64,000 nucleotides of DNA from assembly GCF_040750475.1 (NCBI RefSeq), contig NZ_JABJVY010000015.1, positions 62,001 to 126,000 of the forward strand, read 5' to 3'. A program made the position numbers and the translations under genes. The notes beneath the pieces are model-generated. The model was given only the letters and a program-made list of their open reading frames with translations, did no database searches and had not been told where the DNA came from. This DNA comes from Amorphus sp040750475 (GTDB lineage Bacteria > Pseudomonadota > Alphaproteobacteria > Rhizobiales > Amorphaceae). Shown here one piece after another: positions 17,190-25,671 of the stretch (within the stretch, counting starts at the first letter, position 1; the number at the start of each line of letters is the position of its first letter).

Positions 17190-17741
17190 TCAGTTTCCCG
17201 TCAATTCGTCGAGGAGCTGATAGCTGGTGGGATTGTCGGGACAGTAGCCGCTGCCGCACTCCAGCACGGTGGAGAGACCGTTTGCCAATGCAACGACGAC
17301 AAACAGGATGACGGCGATCCGGGCGAGCTGTCCATGGGCGCGGCCGCTCGACGAAAATTGGCCGTCGAGCAAGAGCATTAGACCGACACCGATCACCACC
17401 AAGCCGAACACCACGAACGCCCAGGTGTAAAGGTGCAGACCCAGCACAGGATCGCCGTCCGCACCGGTTCCGGGCACGATATGGAGCGCGACCTGGCGCA
17501 GTGCGATCGCACCGCCGATCACCGCGCCAAGCAGCATGATGCCGTAATGGCCCGGCCGCAGGCCGCATAGAAGGTTCATGGCAAGGCCGGCGCCGACGAT
17601 CACGAAACCAACCCGCTGCAACAGGCAGAGCGGGCAGGGCAGTTCGCCGTAGAGGATCTGTTCGACAAACGCGGCAATCAGCACGCAGGTGATCGCGAGC
17701 AGGCCGATGGCGTTGAGAGGACGGGCGAGGCTTGCGGTCAT
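17190..17741 (-). CDS. dsbB: Disulfide bond formation protein DsbB family
   Basis: A 183-residue inner-membrane protein with four or more transmembrane segments. The first redox pair is in ELPCPLCLLQR (about residue 35-40), and the second periplasmic pair is in LECGSGYCPDNP near residue 160-170, as in quinone-linked DsbB oxidases that re-oxidise DsbA. It lies 10 bases downstream of a small DUF5993-like gene, forming a two-gene operon. It belongs to the shorter DsbB group often found without an adjacent DsbA. Confidence 0.88.
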   Translation of the reverse strand: MTASLARPLNAIGLLAITCVLIAAFVEQILYGELPCPLCLLQRVGFVIVGAGLAMNLLCGLRPGHYGIMLLGAVIGGAIALRQVALHIVPGTGADGDPVLGLHLYTWAFVVFGLVVIGVGLMLLLDGQFSSSGRAHGQLARIAVILFVVVALANGLSTVLECGSGYCPDNPTSYQLLDELTGN

Positions 17742-17751
17742 CGCGTGTCCC

Positions 17752-17907
17752 TCAAAGGCTGATGTTGATCGCCGAAGAGGCGTGATAACGGAACAGGTAG
17801 ACAGTCAAGACGATTGTCGCCAGGACAATCCAAAGCGCCGGCCAGCGAAGATTGCGCCAGGCCAAAAGGCAGGCAACGACCACGCCGAAAAAGGGGAGCG
17901 CCATCAT
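17752..17907 (-). CDS. Small DUF5993-like membrane protein
   Basis: A 51-codon gene read on the minus strand from ATG 17907, with GGAGG eight bases upstream. The product begins MMALPFFGVVVACLLAWR, has two hydrophobic segments (residues 3-16 and 22-39) and ends in INISL. This matches my recollection of DUF5993 proteins, which sit directly upstream of short DsbB proteins. An accessory subunit of the disulfide oxidase in the inner membrane is a fair inference. Confidence 0.75.
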   Translation of the reverse strand: MMALPFFGVVVACLLAWRNLRWPALWIVLATIVLTVYLFRYHASSAINISL

Positions 17908-18048
17908 CGGGTGTGCCTCCATTTTATTGTTTCTGTTTCGGCGCTTGATCGCCAGCCCTTAACAGTCTCGCTTGAGCTTTGGCATCCATCGACGGACATC
18001 GCAAGCCGCGCCGCAACATCGCCAGTGAATGGACGCAACGAGGGAAGA

Positions 18049-18624
18049 ATGGCCAGCGACGATTTGGAAATCCGGACCGGTCTTCCCGATGCGCTCAGCG
18101 TCTTGCTGGACGCGCACCCGCGGGCACTTTGGACGGAGCGGACGCCCGTCGGCGGCCTAACGGCCTTCTGACTCGAGCGGCATTTGATGTTTCGCCAGAT
18201 TCTCGCCGAGCTTCGCGGCGGGGGCGAAGAGGTCGCCGATCGGCGCGGGGCGGCATCCGATTATGTCCACAAGCTGGCGCGCTATGGCAGCTTTTTCGTC
18301 TCGCAACTTCACGAGCACCATCACCTGGAAGATATGCACTATTTTCCGCTGCTGGCGGCGGCCGAACCGCGCCTGGAAGCCGGTTTCACGCTGCTGGACG
18401 GCGATCACAAGTCACTCGACGCGCACCTGGGGCGATTCGTCGACGAGGCCAATGTCCTTCTCCAGACGCTGCAAACCGAACCGGTCGATATCGCGGCCGG
18501 GCGCGCGGCGGCTTTCGCGGAAGGGATCGGAACGTTCGAGGGTTTTCTCGACCGTCACCTCACCGACGAGGAGGACATCATCGTTCCGATCTTGCTGGAG
18601 CATGGAGAAGGGCGTTTCGGCTGA
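18049..18624 (+). pseudogene. Hemerythrin domain protein interrupted by an in-frame TGA
   Basis: Reading one frame from ATG 18049 gives 191 codons, with a single TGA at 18169-18171 (codon 41). Around it the frame reads GGLTAF-stop-LERHLMFRQ. Relatives carry FWLxRHLMFR here, so the stop replaces a conserved tryptophan (TGG to TGA). All diiron ligands of a hemerythrin four-helix bundle are otherwise present: RHLMFR, HHLEDMHYFP, GDHKSLD and DRHLTDEED. A protein restarted at ATG 18187 would begin just after the first His. The gene is divergent from the DUF5993-dsbB pair. Either a recent inactivating mutation, readthrough or a base-call error is possible. An intact product would sense or bind oxygen or NO. 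Confidence 0.8.
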
Positions 18625-18809
18625 CCGGCGAACAGCGTCTATTCCGTAAAGTCGGCGACCACCACTTTTTCGAACCAATCGAACCACGCAAAGGTCGCGT
18701 AATGTTATAATATCCATATGCGGAAATATGAGGCGATCGAGCCCGTGCGTCTTCCGGAAAGCACGGCAAACCGCTCCCCTTACTTTTCCGCGCCCGATCC
18801 TTCATCGGA

Positions 18810-18842
18810 GTGTCACGGAACCTCAGCGCAAGTGTCACAGAT
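18810..18842 (+). promoter_or_regulatory. Candidate Pho box upstream of alkaline phosphatase
   Basis: Three units with exact 11-bp spacing: GTGTCAC-ggaa, CCTCAGC-gcaa, GTGTCAC-agat. Outer units match the CTGTCAC-type PhoB half-site; the middle one is degenerate. It ends 49 bases before the phosphatase ATG, where a PhoB activation site would be expected. Confidence 0.5.
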
Positions 18843-18891
18843 GCCGTGTACGTGGCCGTCGCAGGTTCCCTACGCCGAGGAGGCTCCCCCC

Positions 18892-20388
18892 ATGCTTCGT
18901 ACCGCACTGATGACGACTGTCGCGCTTGGCCTTGTGGCCGCGCCGGCACTGGCCCAGGACGTTCCGCAGGCTTCCAGCCAGTGGTACAGCGATGGCCAGG
19001 CACACATTCAGGACATGCTGGCGCGCCAGCCGAACACCAACGCGGCGAAGAACGTGATCCTGTTCATCGCCGACGGCAACGGCATCGGCACCAACTACGC
19101 CGTTCGCCTCTATGACGGCCAGCAGAAGGGTATGCTCGGCGAAGAGAACGTTCTGCCCTACGAAGCCTTCCCGAGCGTCGCGCTGGTGAAGACCTACAAC
19201 ATCAACGCCCAGACGCCGGACTCCGCGCCGACCGCCGGCTCGATGAACACCGGCGTCAAGCAGCGCTTCAACACGATCAACCTCGGCGAGAACGCGATCC
19301 ACGAAGAGTGCGCGTCCGAAGAGGGCAACAAGCTCACCACCTTCTCCGAACTCGTCAGCGGGCAGGGCAAGTCGGTCGGCGTTGTCACGACCGCTCGCAT
19401 CACCCATGCGACCCCGGCTGCCGTCTATGCCAAGACGGCCAACCGCGACTGGGAAGGCGAGGCGCCGGAAGGCTGCATGGACATCGCCGCTCAGCTTTTC
19501 GAGGCGATGCAGGCCGGCACCGTCGACTTCGCCATGGGTGGCGGTCGCCGTTACTTCCTCCCGAAGGACGCGGTCGGTGATGAAAACACCAAGGGGCGCC
19601 GCCCCGACGGCCGGGATCTAATCCAGGCGGCGAAGGATGCCGGTTTCCAGTACGCCTGGAACACCGAGACGGTGAACGGCCTGAACCTCGACGGCCAGAC
19701 CCCGGTTCTCGCGCTGCTCGAAGATAGCCACATGAAGTATGAGACCGATCGCGCCGACAGCGACGAGCCGTCTCTGACTGACATGACCAAGGCGGCGATC
19801 GAGTATCTCTCCAAGAACGAGAACGGCTACTATCTGGAGATCGAGTCCGGCCGCGTCGACCACGCCAACCATGACGGCAACGTCTTCCGCGCGCTGACTG
19901 ACGGCGTCGAATTCGCCAACGCGGTGGCCGCTGCCGACGAGCTGACCGACGACGGCGACACGCTGATCATCGTTACGGCCGACCACGAGCATGCGATTGC
20001 CTTCAACGGCTATTGCGGTCGCGGCTCGCCGATCAACGGCCTTTGCATGGGTGTTTCTAAGGACAAGATCGAGCACACCAACGAGCCGGAAGTCGCCGCC
20101 GACGGTAAGCCTTACACCGTGGTGGGCTACCTCAACGGCGTCGGCTCCGTCCTGAAGGAGAACGGCAACGACTATTCGGGTTCGCGTCCGGACCTGACCC
20201 AGGAAGCGGCGACCGACAAGGACTACGTTCAGCAGGCGCTGATCCCGATGTCGTCGGAAACCCACTCCGGTGAAGACGTCGCCGTGTTCGCCAAGGGGCC
20301 GTGGGCGCACCTGTTCGATGGCATGATCGAGCAGAACTACATCTTCCACGTGATGAACTACGCGGTGAACCCGCAGACCGCCCAGTAA
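18892..20388 (+). CDS. phoA: Periplasmic alkaline phosphatase
   Basis: A 498-residue PhoA-family phosphomonoesterase. The signal peptide (MLRTALMTTVALGLVAAPALA) is cut near residue 22. The first metal-site Asp lies in FIADGNGIG, and nucleophile Ser111 in PDSAPTAGS. Metal ligands appear in SGRVDHANHDGN and TADHEHAIAF, with a late His in SSETHSGEDV. The start at 18892 follows GAGGAGG; upstream in-frame codons lack a ribosome site and would place the signal peptide inside the protein. It releases phosphate from organic esters during phosphate starvation, consistent with the candidate Pho box. A strong terminator follows. Confidence 0.92.
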   Translation: MLRTALMTTVALGLVAAPALAQDVPQASSQWYSDGQAHIQDMLARQPNTNAAKNVILFIADGNGIGTNYAVRLYDGQQKGMLGEENVLPYEAFPSVALVKTYNINAQTPDSAPTAGSMNTGVKQRFNTINLGENAIHEECASEEGNKLTTFSELVSGQGKSVGVVTTARITHATPAAVYAKTANRDWEGEAPEGCMDIAAQLFEAMQAGTVDFAMGGGRRYFLPKDAVGDENTKGRRPDGRDLIQAAKDAGFQYAWNTETVNGLNLDGQTPVLALLEDSHMKYETDRADSDEPSLTDMTKAAIEYLSKNENGYYLEIESGRVDHANHDGNVFRALTDGVEFANAVAAADELTDDGDTLIIVTADHEHAIAFNGYCGRGSPINGLCMGVSKDKIEHTNEPEVAADGKPYTVVGYLNGVGSVLKENGNDYSGSRPDLTQEAATDKDYVQQALIPMSSETHSGEDVAVFAKGPWAHLFDGMIEQNYIFHVMNYAVNPQTAQ

Positions 20389-20426
20389 GCAGTCCGCTTT
20401 TCTACGGACGCTTTGTCACAGCTAGC

Positions 20427-20451
20427 AAAGGCCCGCCCTGCGCGGGCCTTT
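20427..20451 (+). terminator. Intrinsic-type hairpin after phoA
   Basis: A perfect 10-bp stem, AAAGGCCCGC/GCGGGCCTTT, around a 5-base loop. The A-run before and T-run after the GC core make it a bidirectional-looking terminator, 39 bases after the phosphatase stop. Confidence 0.8.
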
Positions 20452-20517
20452 CGCTCATTTGTCATGGGGATCCGCTACCGGTTGCGGGAACTGGCGGCCC
20501 AGTTTGGAGGCGAAGTG

Positions 20518-20943
20518 ATGGATCGGCGCGCATTTTTGTTGGGAACGGCAGGTCTGGCCGCAGCCCTGGTTCGGCCCGCCGCGGCGGACAATCTCCTGCG
20601 CATCCGCGAGCTCTACAACAAGGACCTTTCCTTCTCCGACCTCGCCAACTCAATCGCCGGGGACCGCGTCAGCGTGCGCGGCTTCATGGCACCGCCGCTC
20701 AAGGCGGAATCGACCTTCTTTGTGTTGACCGCGCGGCCAATGGCGGTCTGCCCGTTCTGCGAAACCGAGGCGGAGTGGCCGGACGACATTCTCGCCATCT
20801 ATTCCAAACGCGTGGTCGACGTCGTGCCCTTCAATGTGGAGATCGAAACCCGAGGTCGTCTGGAACTCGGCACCTTCAAGGATCCGGAGACCGGCTTCGT
20901 CAGCCGGGCGAGGATCGTCGACGCGACCTACGACCGCAGCTAG
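20518..20943 (+). CDS. Exported CPFC-motif protein of a metal-transport cluster
   Basis: A 141-residue protein starting at ATG 20518 after TTTGGAGG. It begins MDRRAFLLGTAG, a twin-Arg-like start, with cleavage near AAAD (residues 21-24). The mature domain holds a CxxC pair in PMAVCPFCETEAEWP (about residue 80). The strand-rich remainder could be an OB-like fold. It heads a four-gene unit with a LolD-like ATPase, an FtsX-like permease and a PCuAC-like protein. A periplasmic thiol or metal-handling role is inferred; I do not recognise a named family. Confidence 0.75.
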   Translation: MDRRAFLLGTAGLAAALVRPAAADNLLRIRELYNKDLSFSDLANSIAGDRVSVRGFMAPPLKAESTFFVLTARPMAVCPFCETEAEWPDDILAIYSKRVVDVVPFNVEIETRGRLELGTFKDPETGFVSRARIVDATYDRS

Positions 20944-20952
20944 GCGGGCGCA

Positions 20953-21639
20953 ATGGGGCTCCCGCTCACGATCTCGGACTTGAAGATCTCCGGCGATCGC
21001 GGCCGGATCATTCTGCACGTTGATCGATTGTCGATCGCGCCGGGCGAGGCCGTTGGCGTGCGCGGCCCTTCGGGTGCGGGCAAGTCGACCCTTCTGTTCG
21101 CCGTGGCCGGCCTGCTTCCGATCGCCGGCGGCACGGTGCGTTGGGGAGAGGTGGAGCTTTCGGCCCTGTCCGACGCCGAGCGGGCGGCCTTTCGGCGCCA
21201 GCGGATCGGGATGGTGTTCCAAGACTATCTCCTGTTTGAGGAGCTGACCCCGCTCGCCAATGCCGGGCTTGCCGGCGCCTATTCCAAGCGCGCGCGGCGC
21301 AAGCCGATCACCAGCCGGGCTGCCGGCATGTTGGAAAAGCTTGGGATCGGGCTCGATGGCGCCCGCTCAGTTGCGAGCTTTTCCGGAGGCGAGCGTCAGC
21401 GGGTCGCGGTCGCGCGTGCGCTCGCGACCGATCCCGATATCGTTCTCGCCGATGAACCGACGGCAAGCCTCGACCGGGAGGCAGCCGACCGGCTCGTGGA
21501 CGATCTCGTCCGGCTCGCCCGCGAAGGCGGCAAAACGCTGATCTCCGTCAGCCACGATCCGGCCGTACATGCCCGGATGGACCGCATGATCGAGGTGGTC
21601 GACGGCGGCTTGCGAGAGACGGTGACCGGCGATGCCTGA
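20953..21639 (+). CDS. ABC transporter ATPase (LolD/MacB-like)
   Basis: A 228-residue ATPase with Walker A GPSGAGKST, Q-loop FQDYLLFEEL, signature FSGGERQRVA and Walker B DIVLADEPTAS. Sequence and length fit the MacB/LolD/FtsE group that works with FtsX-like permeases by mechanotransmission rather than substrate channelling. The stop overlaps the permease start by 8 bases. The context suggests extraction or delivery of metal or a metalloprotein at the periplasmic face. Confidence 0.9.
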   Translation: MGLPLTISDLKISGDRGRIILHVDRLSIAPGEAVGVRGPSGAGKSTLLFAVAGLLPIAGGTVRWGEVELSALSDAERAAFRRQRIGMVFQDYLLFEELTPLANAGLAGAYSKRARRKPITSRAAGMLEKLGIGLDGARSVASFSGGERQRVAVARALATDPDIVLADEPTASLDREAADRLVDDLVRLAREGGKTLISVSHDPAVHARMDRMIEVVDGGLRETVTGDA

Positions 21640-22954
21640 CGCGCTCTCCGATCTCTGGGCCTCGCTGTCGCCGGCATCCCAGGACGCGATCGTCCTTGTC
21701 CTGCTTTTGCTGCCGACCCTGATCGTCGGCGCCATCGTGGTGGCAGGCTATCGTCCGTTTCCGCTCGTTCGGGCGCTGTTGTGGCGCTTCCGCTGGACCA
21801 ACCTTCTGTTCATCGTTCTGATTGCGGTTTCCGTTGGGATCGGCGTCGGGCTAATCGCCCAGGAGCGCGGCCTGCGCCATGGCACGGCCAGGGCCGCCGA
21901 AAAGTTCGATCTGATCGTGGCGGCACCGGGCAGCGAAATCACGATGCTGATGGCCGCCGTCTACCTGCAGCCAAGCGACGTGCCGCTTTTGTCCGGCGAG
22001 GTCTACGGCGAGATCGCCAACCACGATCATGTGAGTCTGGCCGCGCCGATCGCCTACGGCGATTCCTATGGCCAGTCGCCGGTGATCGGAACCACGGCGG
22101 ACTTCGTTACGCATCTTTCCGGCGACCTCGCTGTCGGGCAGATGTTTGCGTCCCGTACCGAAGCCGTGATCGGTGCACGCGTGCCGCTTCAGTTGGGCGC
22201 GACCTTCACGGCCGCCCATGGCGTCGGCGCGGCAGCCGAGCATGACGCCCATGGCGACTATGCCTACACGGTCGTGGGGCGCATGCAACTTTCCGGGACG
22301 CCCTGGGACCGGGCGATCCTGGTGCCGGTCGAGGCAGTCTGGGATGTGCACGGCTTGGCGCTCGGCCATGCCCCGGAGCGCATCGATCAGCTTGGCCCGC
22401 CGTTCGATGCCGACTTTTTCCCCGGCACGCCGGCCGTGCTCGTTCGCGCCGACGAGCTTTGGGCGAACTATGCGCTGCGCTCCGAATTCAGCCGAGCTGA
22501 CACCATGGCGTTTTTTCCCGGCGCGGTGCTTGCCCGCCTGCACAGCCTGATGGGCGATGTGCGCGAAGTGATGTCGGTGATGGCGATCGTGACCCAGGTT
22601 CTGGTGACGGCGGGCGTGCTTGCCGGTCTCGTGATTCTGACGCGCCTGTTTGCGCGCCGGCTTGCGCTGTTGCGCGCGCTCGGCGCTCCGCGCCGCTTCG
22701 TGTTCGCGGTGGTCTGGAGCTATGCCGCGATCCTGATCGGACTGGGCGCGGTCGCCGGACTCGCCGTCGGTGTCGCGGCGACCGCGGTGATCTCGCGGAT
22801 CGTGACGGCACGCACCGATATTCTCGTGCGCGCGGCGATGAGCTGGCCGGAGCTCCATCTGGTTGCCGGCTTCGTGAGCCTGACCGTGCTGATCGCGCTC
22901 ACCCCGGCTTTGATCGCCTCGACCCGCCCGGTGGTTACCGACCTCCGCGCCTGA
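21632..22954 (+). CDS. FtsX/MacB-like ABC permease
   Basis: A 440-residue permease with membrane segments near residues 12-35, 50-72, 310-335, 350-385 and 405-430 and a large periplasmic domain between (about 80-300). This is the FtsX/LolE/MacB layout. The periplasmic domain contains a short His-rich patch, AEHDAHGDY, that could contact metal. It pairs with the overlapping ATPase gene. The next gene encodes a His-rich PCuAC-like protein. Confidence 0.88.
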   Translation: MPDALSDLWASLSPASQDAIVLVLLLLPTLIVGAIVVAGYRPFPLVRALLWRFRWTNLLFIVLIAVSVGIGVGLIAQERGLRHGTARAAEKFDLIVAAPGSEITMLMAAVYLQPSDVPLLSGEVYGEIANHDHVSLAAPIAYGDSYGQSPVIGTTADFVTHLSGDLAVGQMFASRTEAVIGARVPLQLGATFTAAHGVGAAAEHDAHGDYAYTVVGRMQLSGTPWDRAILVPVEAVWDVHGLALGHAPERIDQLGPPFDADFFPGTPAVLVRADELWANYALRSEFSRADTMAFFPGAVLARLHSLMGDVREVMSVMAIVTQVLVTAGVLAGLVILTRLFARRLALLRALGAPRRFVFAVVWSYAAILIGLGAVAGLAVGVAATAVISRIVTARTDILVRAAMSWPELHLVAGFVSLTVLIALTPALIASTRPVVTDLRA

Positions 22955-22974
22955 CGACCTCTCGGAGCCTTGTC

Positions 22975-23475
22975 ATGATCCGCGCCGTTGCTTTTGCTGT
23001 CCTTCTCGTCGCCGCCACCTCGTTCCCTGCCTTTGCCGGCGATGACGATCACGACCATGACGACGACCACCATGTGAGCGAACTCGGCGGCGTGCGCGCC
23101 GTTCACGCCTGGACCCGCGCCACATCGGGCGAGACCGCCTTGGTGTTCGTGGAGATCGAGAACGGCTCCGATAAGCCGGTCGCGATCGAAGGCGGAGAGG
23201 CCGACTTCGCCGGGTCGGTGGATTTGGTCGGCTTCCAACTCCAGGGCGGCGAGCCTGGCTACGTCGTCTTGCCGGAGGTGCCGATCCAGCCCGGCAAGGA
23301 GCTGAAGCTCGAACCCGAAGGCCTCGCACTTCGGCTTAACGGCCTGACCCGACCACTCCACCAGGGCAACGAGGTCGAAATCGAGATCGAGTTCGACAGC
23401 GGCCACATGGACGTGCATGTCGAGGTTGGCGCGGAGAACGCCAAGGCCCACAGCCACGCCGGCCACCAGCACTGA
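22975..23475 (+). CDS. PCuAC-like periplasmic protein with His-rich ends but no canonical copper ligands
   Basis: A 166-residue protein with a signal peptide (cleavage near AFAGD, residue 22), followed by DDDHDHDDDHH, a PCuAC/DUF461-like cupredoxin domain and a C-terminal HSHAGHQH tail. PCuAC copper chaperones use a conserved His/Met set (ELHEM and YHLMLM regions). Here the matching positions read VDLVGF and LALRLN, so those ligands are lost. Metal binding, if any, is probably by the His/Asp tails, which suits zinc or nickel as well as copper. It is the last gene of the ABC-permease unit. Confidence 0.8.
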   Translation: MIRAVAFAVLLVAATSFPAFAGDDDHDHDDDHHVSELGGVRAVHAWTRATSGETALVFVEIENGSDKPVAIEGGEADFAGSVDLVGFQLQGGEPGYVVLPEVPIQPGKELKLEPEGLALRLNGLTRPLHQGNEVEIEIEFDSGHMDVHVEVGAENAKAHSHAGHQH

Positions 23476-23560
23476 GGTGGTTCCTGGCGAAGTGGAAATC
23501 CGGTCGCCGTCCGGAACAGTATCTTGGTTCTGATGTCCGGAGAGTTGTGGCGTTCGTCGA

Positions 23561-24121
23561 TCAGTCCCCGGCAGCGGACTCCGGCGACTGGAGCGAGGCC
23601 ATGAGTTCGGCGCGGACGTCGGGATCATCCCAGTCGAGCACGCCGGCATGCATGGCGGCCAGGCGATGGTCGGAGTCCAGAAGCACGGTGGTCGGCAGCC
23701 CTTTGATCCCGAACAGACGCGACGACCAGCCATCGCCATCCTGGAAGGTGGCGAGATCCATCACGTCGAAACGGCTGGCCAGCATGAAGGCGACGTGGTC
23801 GTAGTCGGCCCGGTCGATGGAGACGACCAGCAGCCGATCTTCGGCGCCTGCCTGATCAAGCAACTCGGCAAATCGGGCCAGTTCCGGCAATTCGCGCCGA
23901 CACGGACCGCACCAGGTTGCCCAGAAATGGACGAGCACGGGCCCCTCCGGCAAGAGCTCTGCCATCGGACGACGCACGCCGTCCGGCGGCGTTTTCAGCT
24001 CGATGCGATCGAAATCGATCGAACGCGGCTCGCGGGGCGTGAGAACATTGTCGGCATGGGCGGGAAATGACGCGGCCAGGCCGAGGATGACCGCGAGGAT
24101 GCTGAAGGTGAGGCGGTGCAT
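23561..24121 (-). CDS. TlpA-like periplasmic thioredoxin
   Basis: A 186-residue exported thioredoxin-fold protein with a signal peptide of about 23 residues (ASFPAHAD), active site WATWCGPCRRELPEL near residues 69-83 and cis-Pro region GIKGLPTTVLLD. Such proteins reduce disulfides in periplasmic metallochaperones and cytochromes. It converges on the PCuAC-like gene and lies downstream of the paired permeases on the minus strand. Confidence 0.9.
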   Translation of the reverse strand: MHRLTFSILAVILGLAASFPAHADNVLTPREPRSIDFDRIELKTPPDGVRRPMAELLPEGPVLVHFWATWCGPCRRELPELARFAELLDQAGAEDRLLVVSIDRADYDHVAFMLASRFDVMDLATFQDGDGWSSRLFGIKGLPTTVLLDSDHRLAAMHAGVLDWDDPDVRAELMASLQSPESAAGD

Positions 24122-24263
24122 GGCGAGGCTAGACCTTCCACGAACGTGGTTGCTGCATGAGGCGATAGGTCATTCTCCTGCGATGTTTCCGAACAGCGAA
24201 CCGGTGCGCGGTCGCGTGCGCAGATTGGCCGCGCAGAGGTGCGCGGCACAATCTGCGTTGCGG

Positions 24264-24854
24264 TCATTGCAACGTCATGACCGCGTTCGTATCTGCTTCA
24301 GCAGCATGGGCCGCAGACCGTCCGGGCTTGCTGGTGTCGCCGGGCGGCGGATCGGCACCGTGCCAGAGCAGGATCAGCCCGGCGGCGATCAGCCCGGCGA
24401 GCGTCGGCAGCACCAAGCTGGAGACCATCCGGACCAGGACGAAACGCGGTCCGAGCAAGGGAAGCTCGTAGCTGAGAATCCGGTGTAGCGCGAACACCGA
24501 CCAGGACGTCAGGAACGCGACCATTTGCGGCTGGCCCGCACCGAGTTGCCAAACGATCAGCGCGAGCGGGAAGGACAGCATCGGCCCGCCGGGAACGACG
24601 GCGCCCACGACCGTTGCCAGAAGGATGCCGAGGAAGCCGCTGTCGTGGCCGATCAGCGCGGAGACATAGTCCGTCGGGATTAGACGTCCGAGCAAGCTTG
24701 CGGCGAGAATCGCAAGCGGAATCCGGAACACCAGGAGGCGCCCCATCCGCCCGGCTGAGCGCAAGGCTTCGATGATCTTGCCGGGATCGCAAACGGCGAG
24801 GTAGCCGAGAAGGATCACCAAAACCACGGCCAGGACAATGAGCGAGGGGTCCAT
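24264..24854 (-). CDS. YraQ/UPF0718-type half permease, second of a pair
   Basis: A 196-residue membrane protein with about five transmembrane segments and the family motif GAVVPGGPMLSFPLAL near residues 85-100. The ATG at 24854 lies two bases after the stop of the upstream partner, indicating strict co-translation. The two proteins together match the length and duplicated PGGP motif of a full YraQ/DUF318 permease, so a heterodimer is likely. Substrate unknown; some relatives lie in metal or arsenic operons. Confidence 0.8.
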   Translation of the reverse strand: MDPSLIVLAVVLVILLGYLAVCDPGKIIEALRSAGRMGRLLVFRIPLAILAASLLGRLIPTDYVSALIGHDSGFLGILLATVVGAVVPGGPMLSFPLALIVWQLGAGQPQMVAFLTSWSVFALHRILSYELPLLGPRFVLVRMVSSLVLPTLAGLIAAGLILLWHGADPPPGDTSKPGRSAAHAAEADTNAVMTLQ

Positions 24855-24856
24855 CG

Positions 24857-25504
24857 TCAGCTTCCCGTCAGGCGAAGCGACGGATAGGCCCGGCAAAGGG
24901 CGCGCGCGATCAGGCCGGCAATGATCGGCAGAGGCAGACTCGCCAGAAAGCGCAGGAGACCGAAATCCAGCCCCATGAAGGGAACTTCCCAGACGAACAA
25001 TCTGGCAAGACTGACGGTCGCCCAGGCCGTGACGAAGGTGACGAGCGCACCGGTGTCCGCGCCCGCTTGAGCGAGCGCGACCACGATCGGAAAGGACGCG
25101 AACGGCCCTCCGGGCATAATCGTTCCCATGAAGGTGGCAATCATCAGCCCCTTCATTCCGGAATCTGTGCCGAGCGCGCGAGCGACCTTGTCGCGGGGCA
25201 CGATGGCCTGCGCAAACGAGGCCACCAAGATGCCCAGCACCAGCTGCGGCACGATCGCGACGATGGTCCAACCAGCCTCTGTGGCGCTTTCGACGACTTC
25301 CGCCGGACCGCCACGGCGCCAGATCGCGACGGCCGCAACGATCGCGAGGATCACGAAGGCCAGGATCGACCAATCGATCCGGCGCCGCTTCGGCGGCGAT
25401 CGCCGCTTGCTCGCGTCCGTCACTTCATCCCGATCATCGGCTTTGCCGGCGTCTGGCTCGGATGCGGATTTGGAAGGGGAGTCGGTGCGCTGGTGATCGT
25501 CCAT
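24857..25504 (-). CDS. YraQ/UPF0718-type half permease, first of a pair
   Basis: A 215-residue protein with a charged, probably cytosolic N-terminus (about 40 residues of Asp/Lys/Arg-rich sequence) followed by about five membrane segments and the motif GTIMPGGPFASFPIVVAL. It is paired with the next gene (two-base gap). The partner repeats the same PGGP motif, pointing to an internal duplication now held as two genes. Confidence 0.8.
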   Translation of the reverse strand: MDDHQRTDSPSKSASEPDAGKADDRDEVTDASKRRSPPKRRRIDWSILAFVILAIVAAVAIWRRGGPAEVVESATEAGWTIVAIVPQLVLGILVASFAQAIVPRDKVARALGTDSGMKGLMIATFMGTIMPGGPFASFPIVVALAQAGADTGALVTFVTAWATVSLARLFVWEVPFMGLDFGLLRFLASLPLPIIAGLIARALCRAYPSLRLTGS

Positions 25505-25671
25505 GGCTCAAAAATCGTCGGCGGGCTGGCGAAAACCCGGTCGAAAGCGCCGCAAGGTTTGCGCTCCTTTGGCGCTCAGGGCAAGGCACGAATGAAGACG
25601 GATCCTCTGGATCGCGGAGCTGCAAGCGACACGAGCCGGCGTGAGCGGCGAGACGTCTCTCCCAACCTTGT

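Noticed and set aside
18169..18171. The TGA in the hemerythrin gene as a selenocysteine codon
   Set aside because: Relatives carry Trp, not Cys or Sec, at this position, and no SECIS-like hairpin follows directly.
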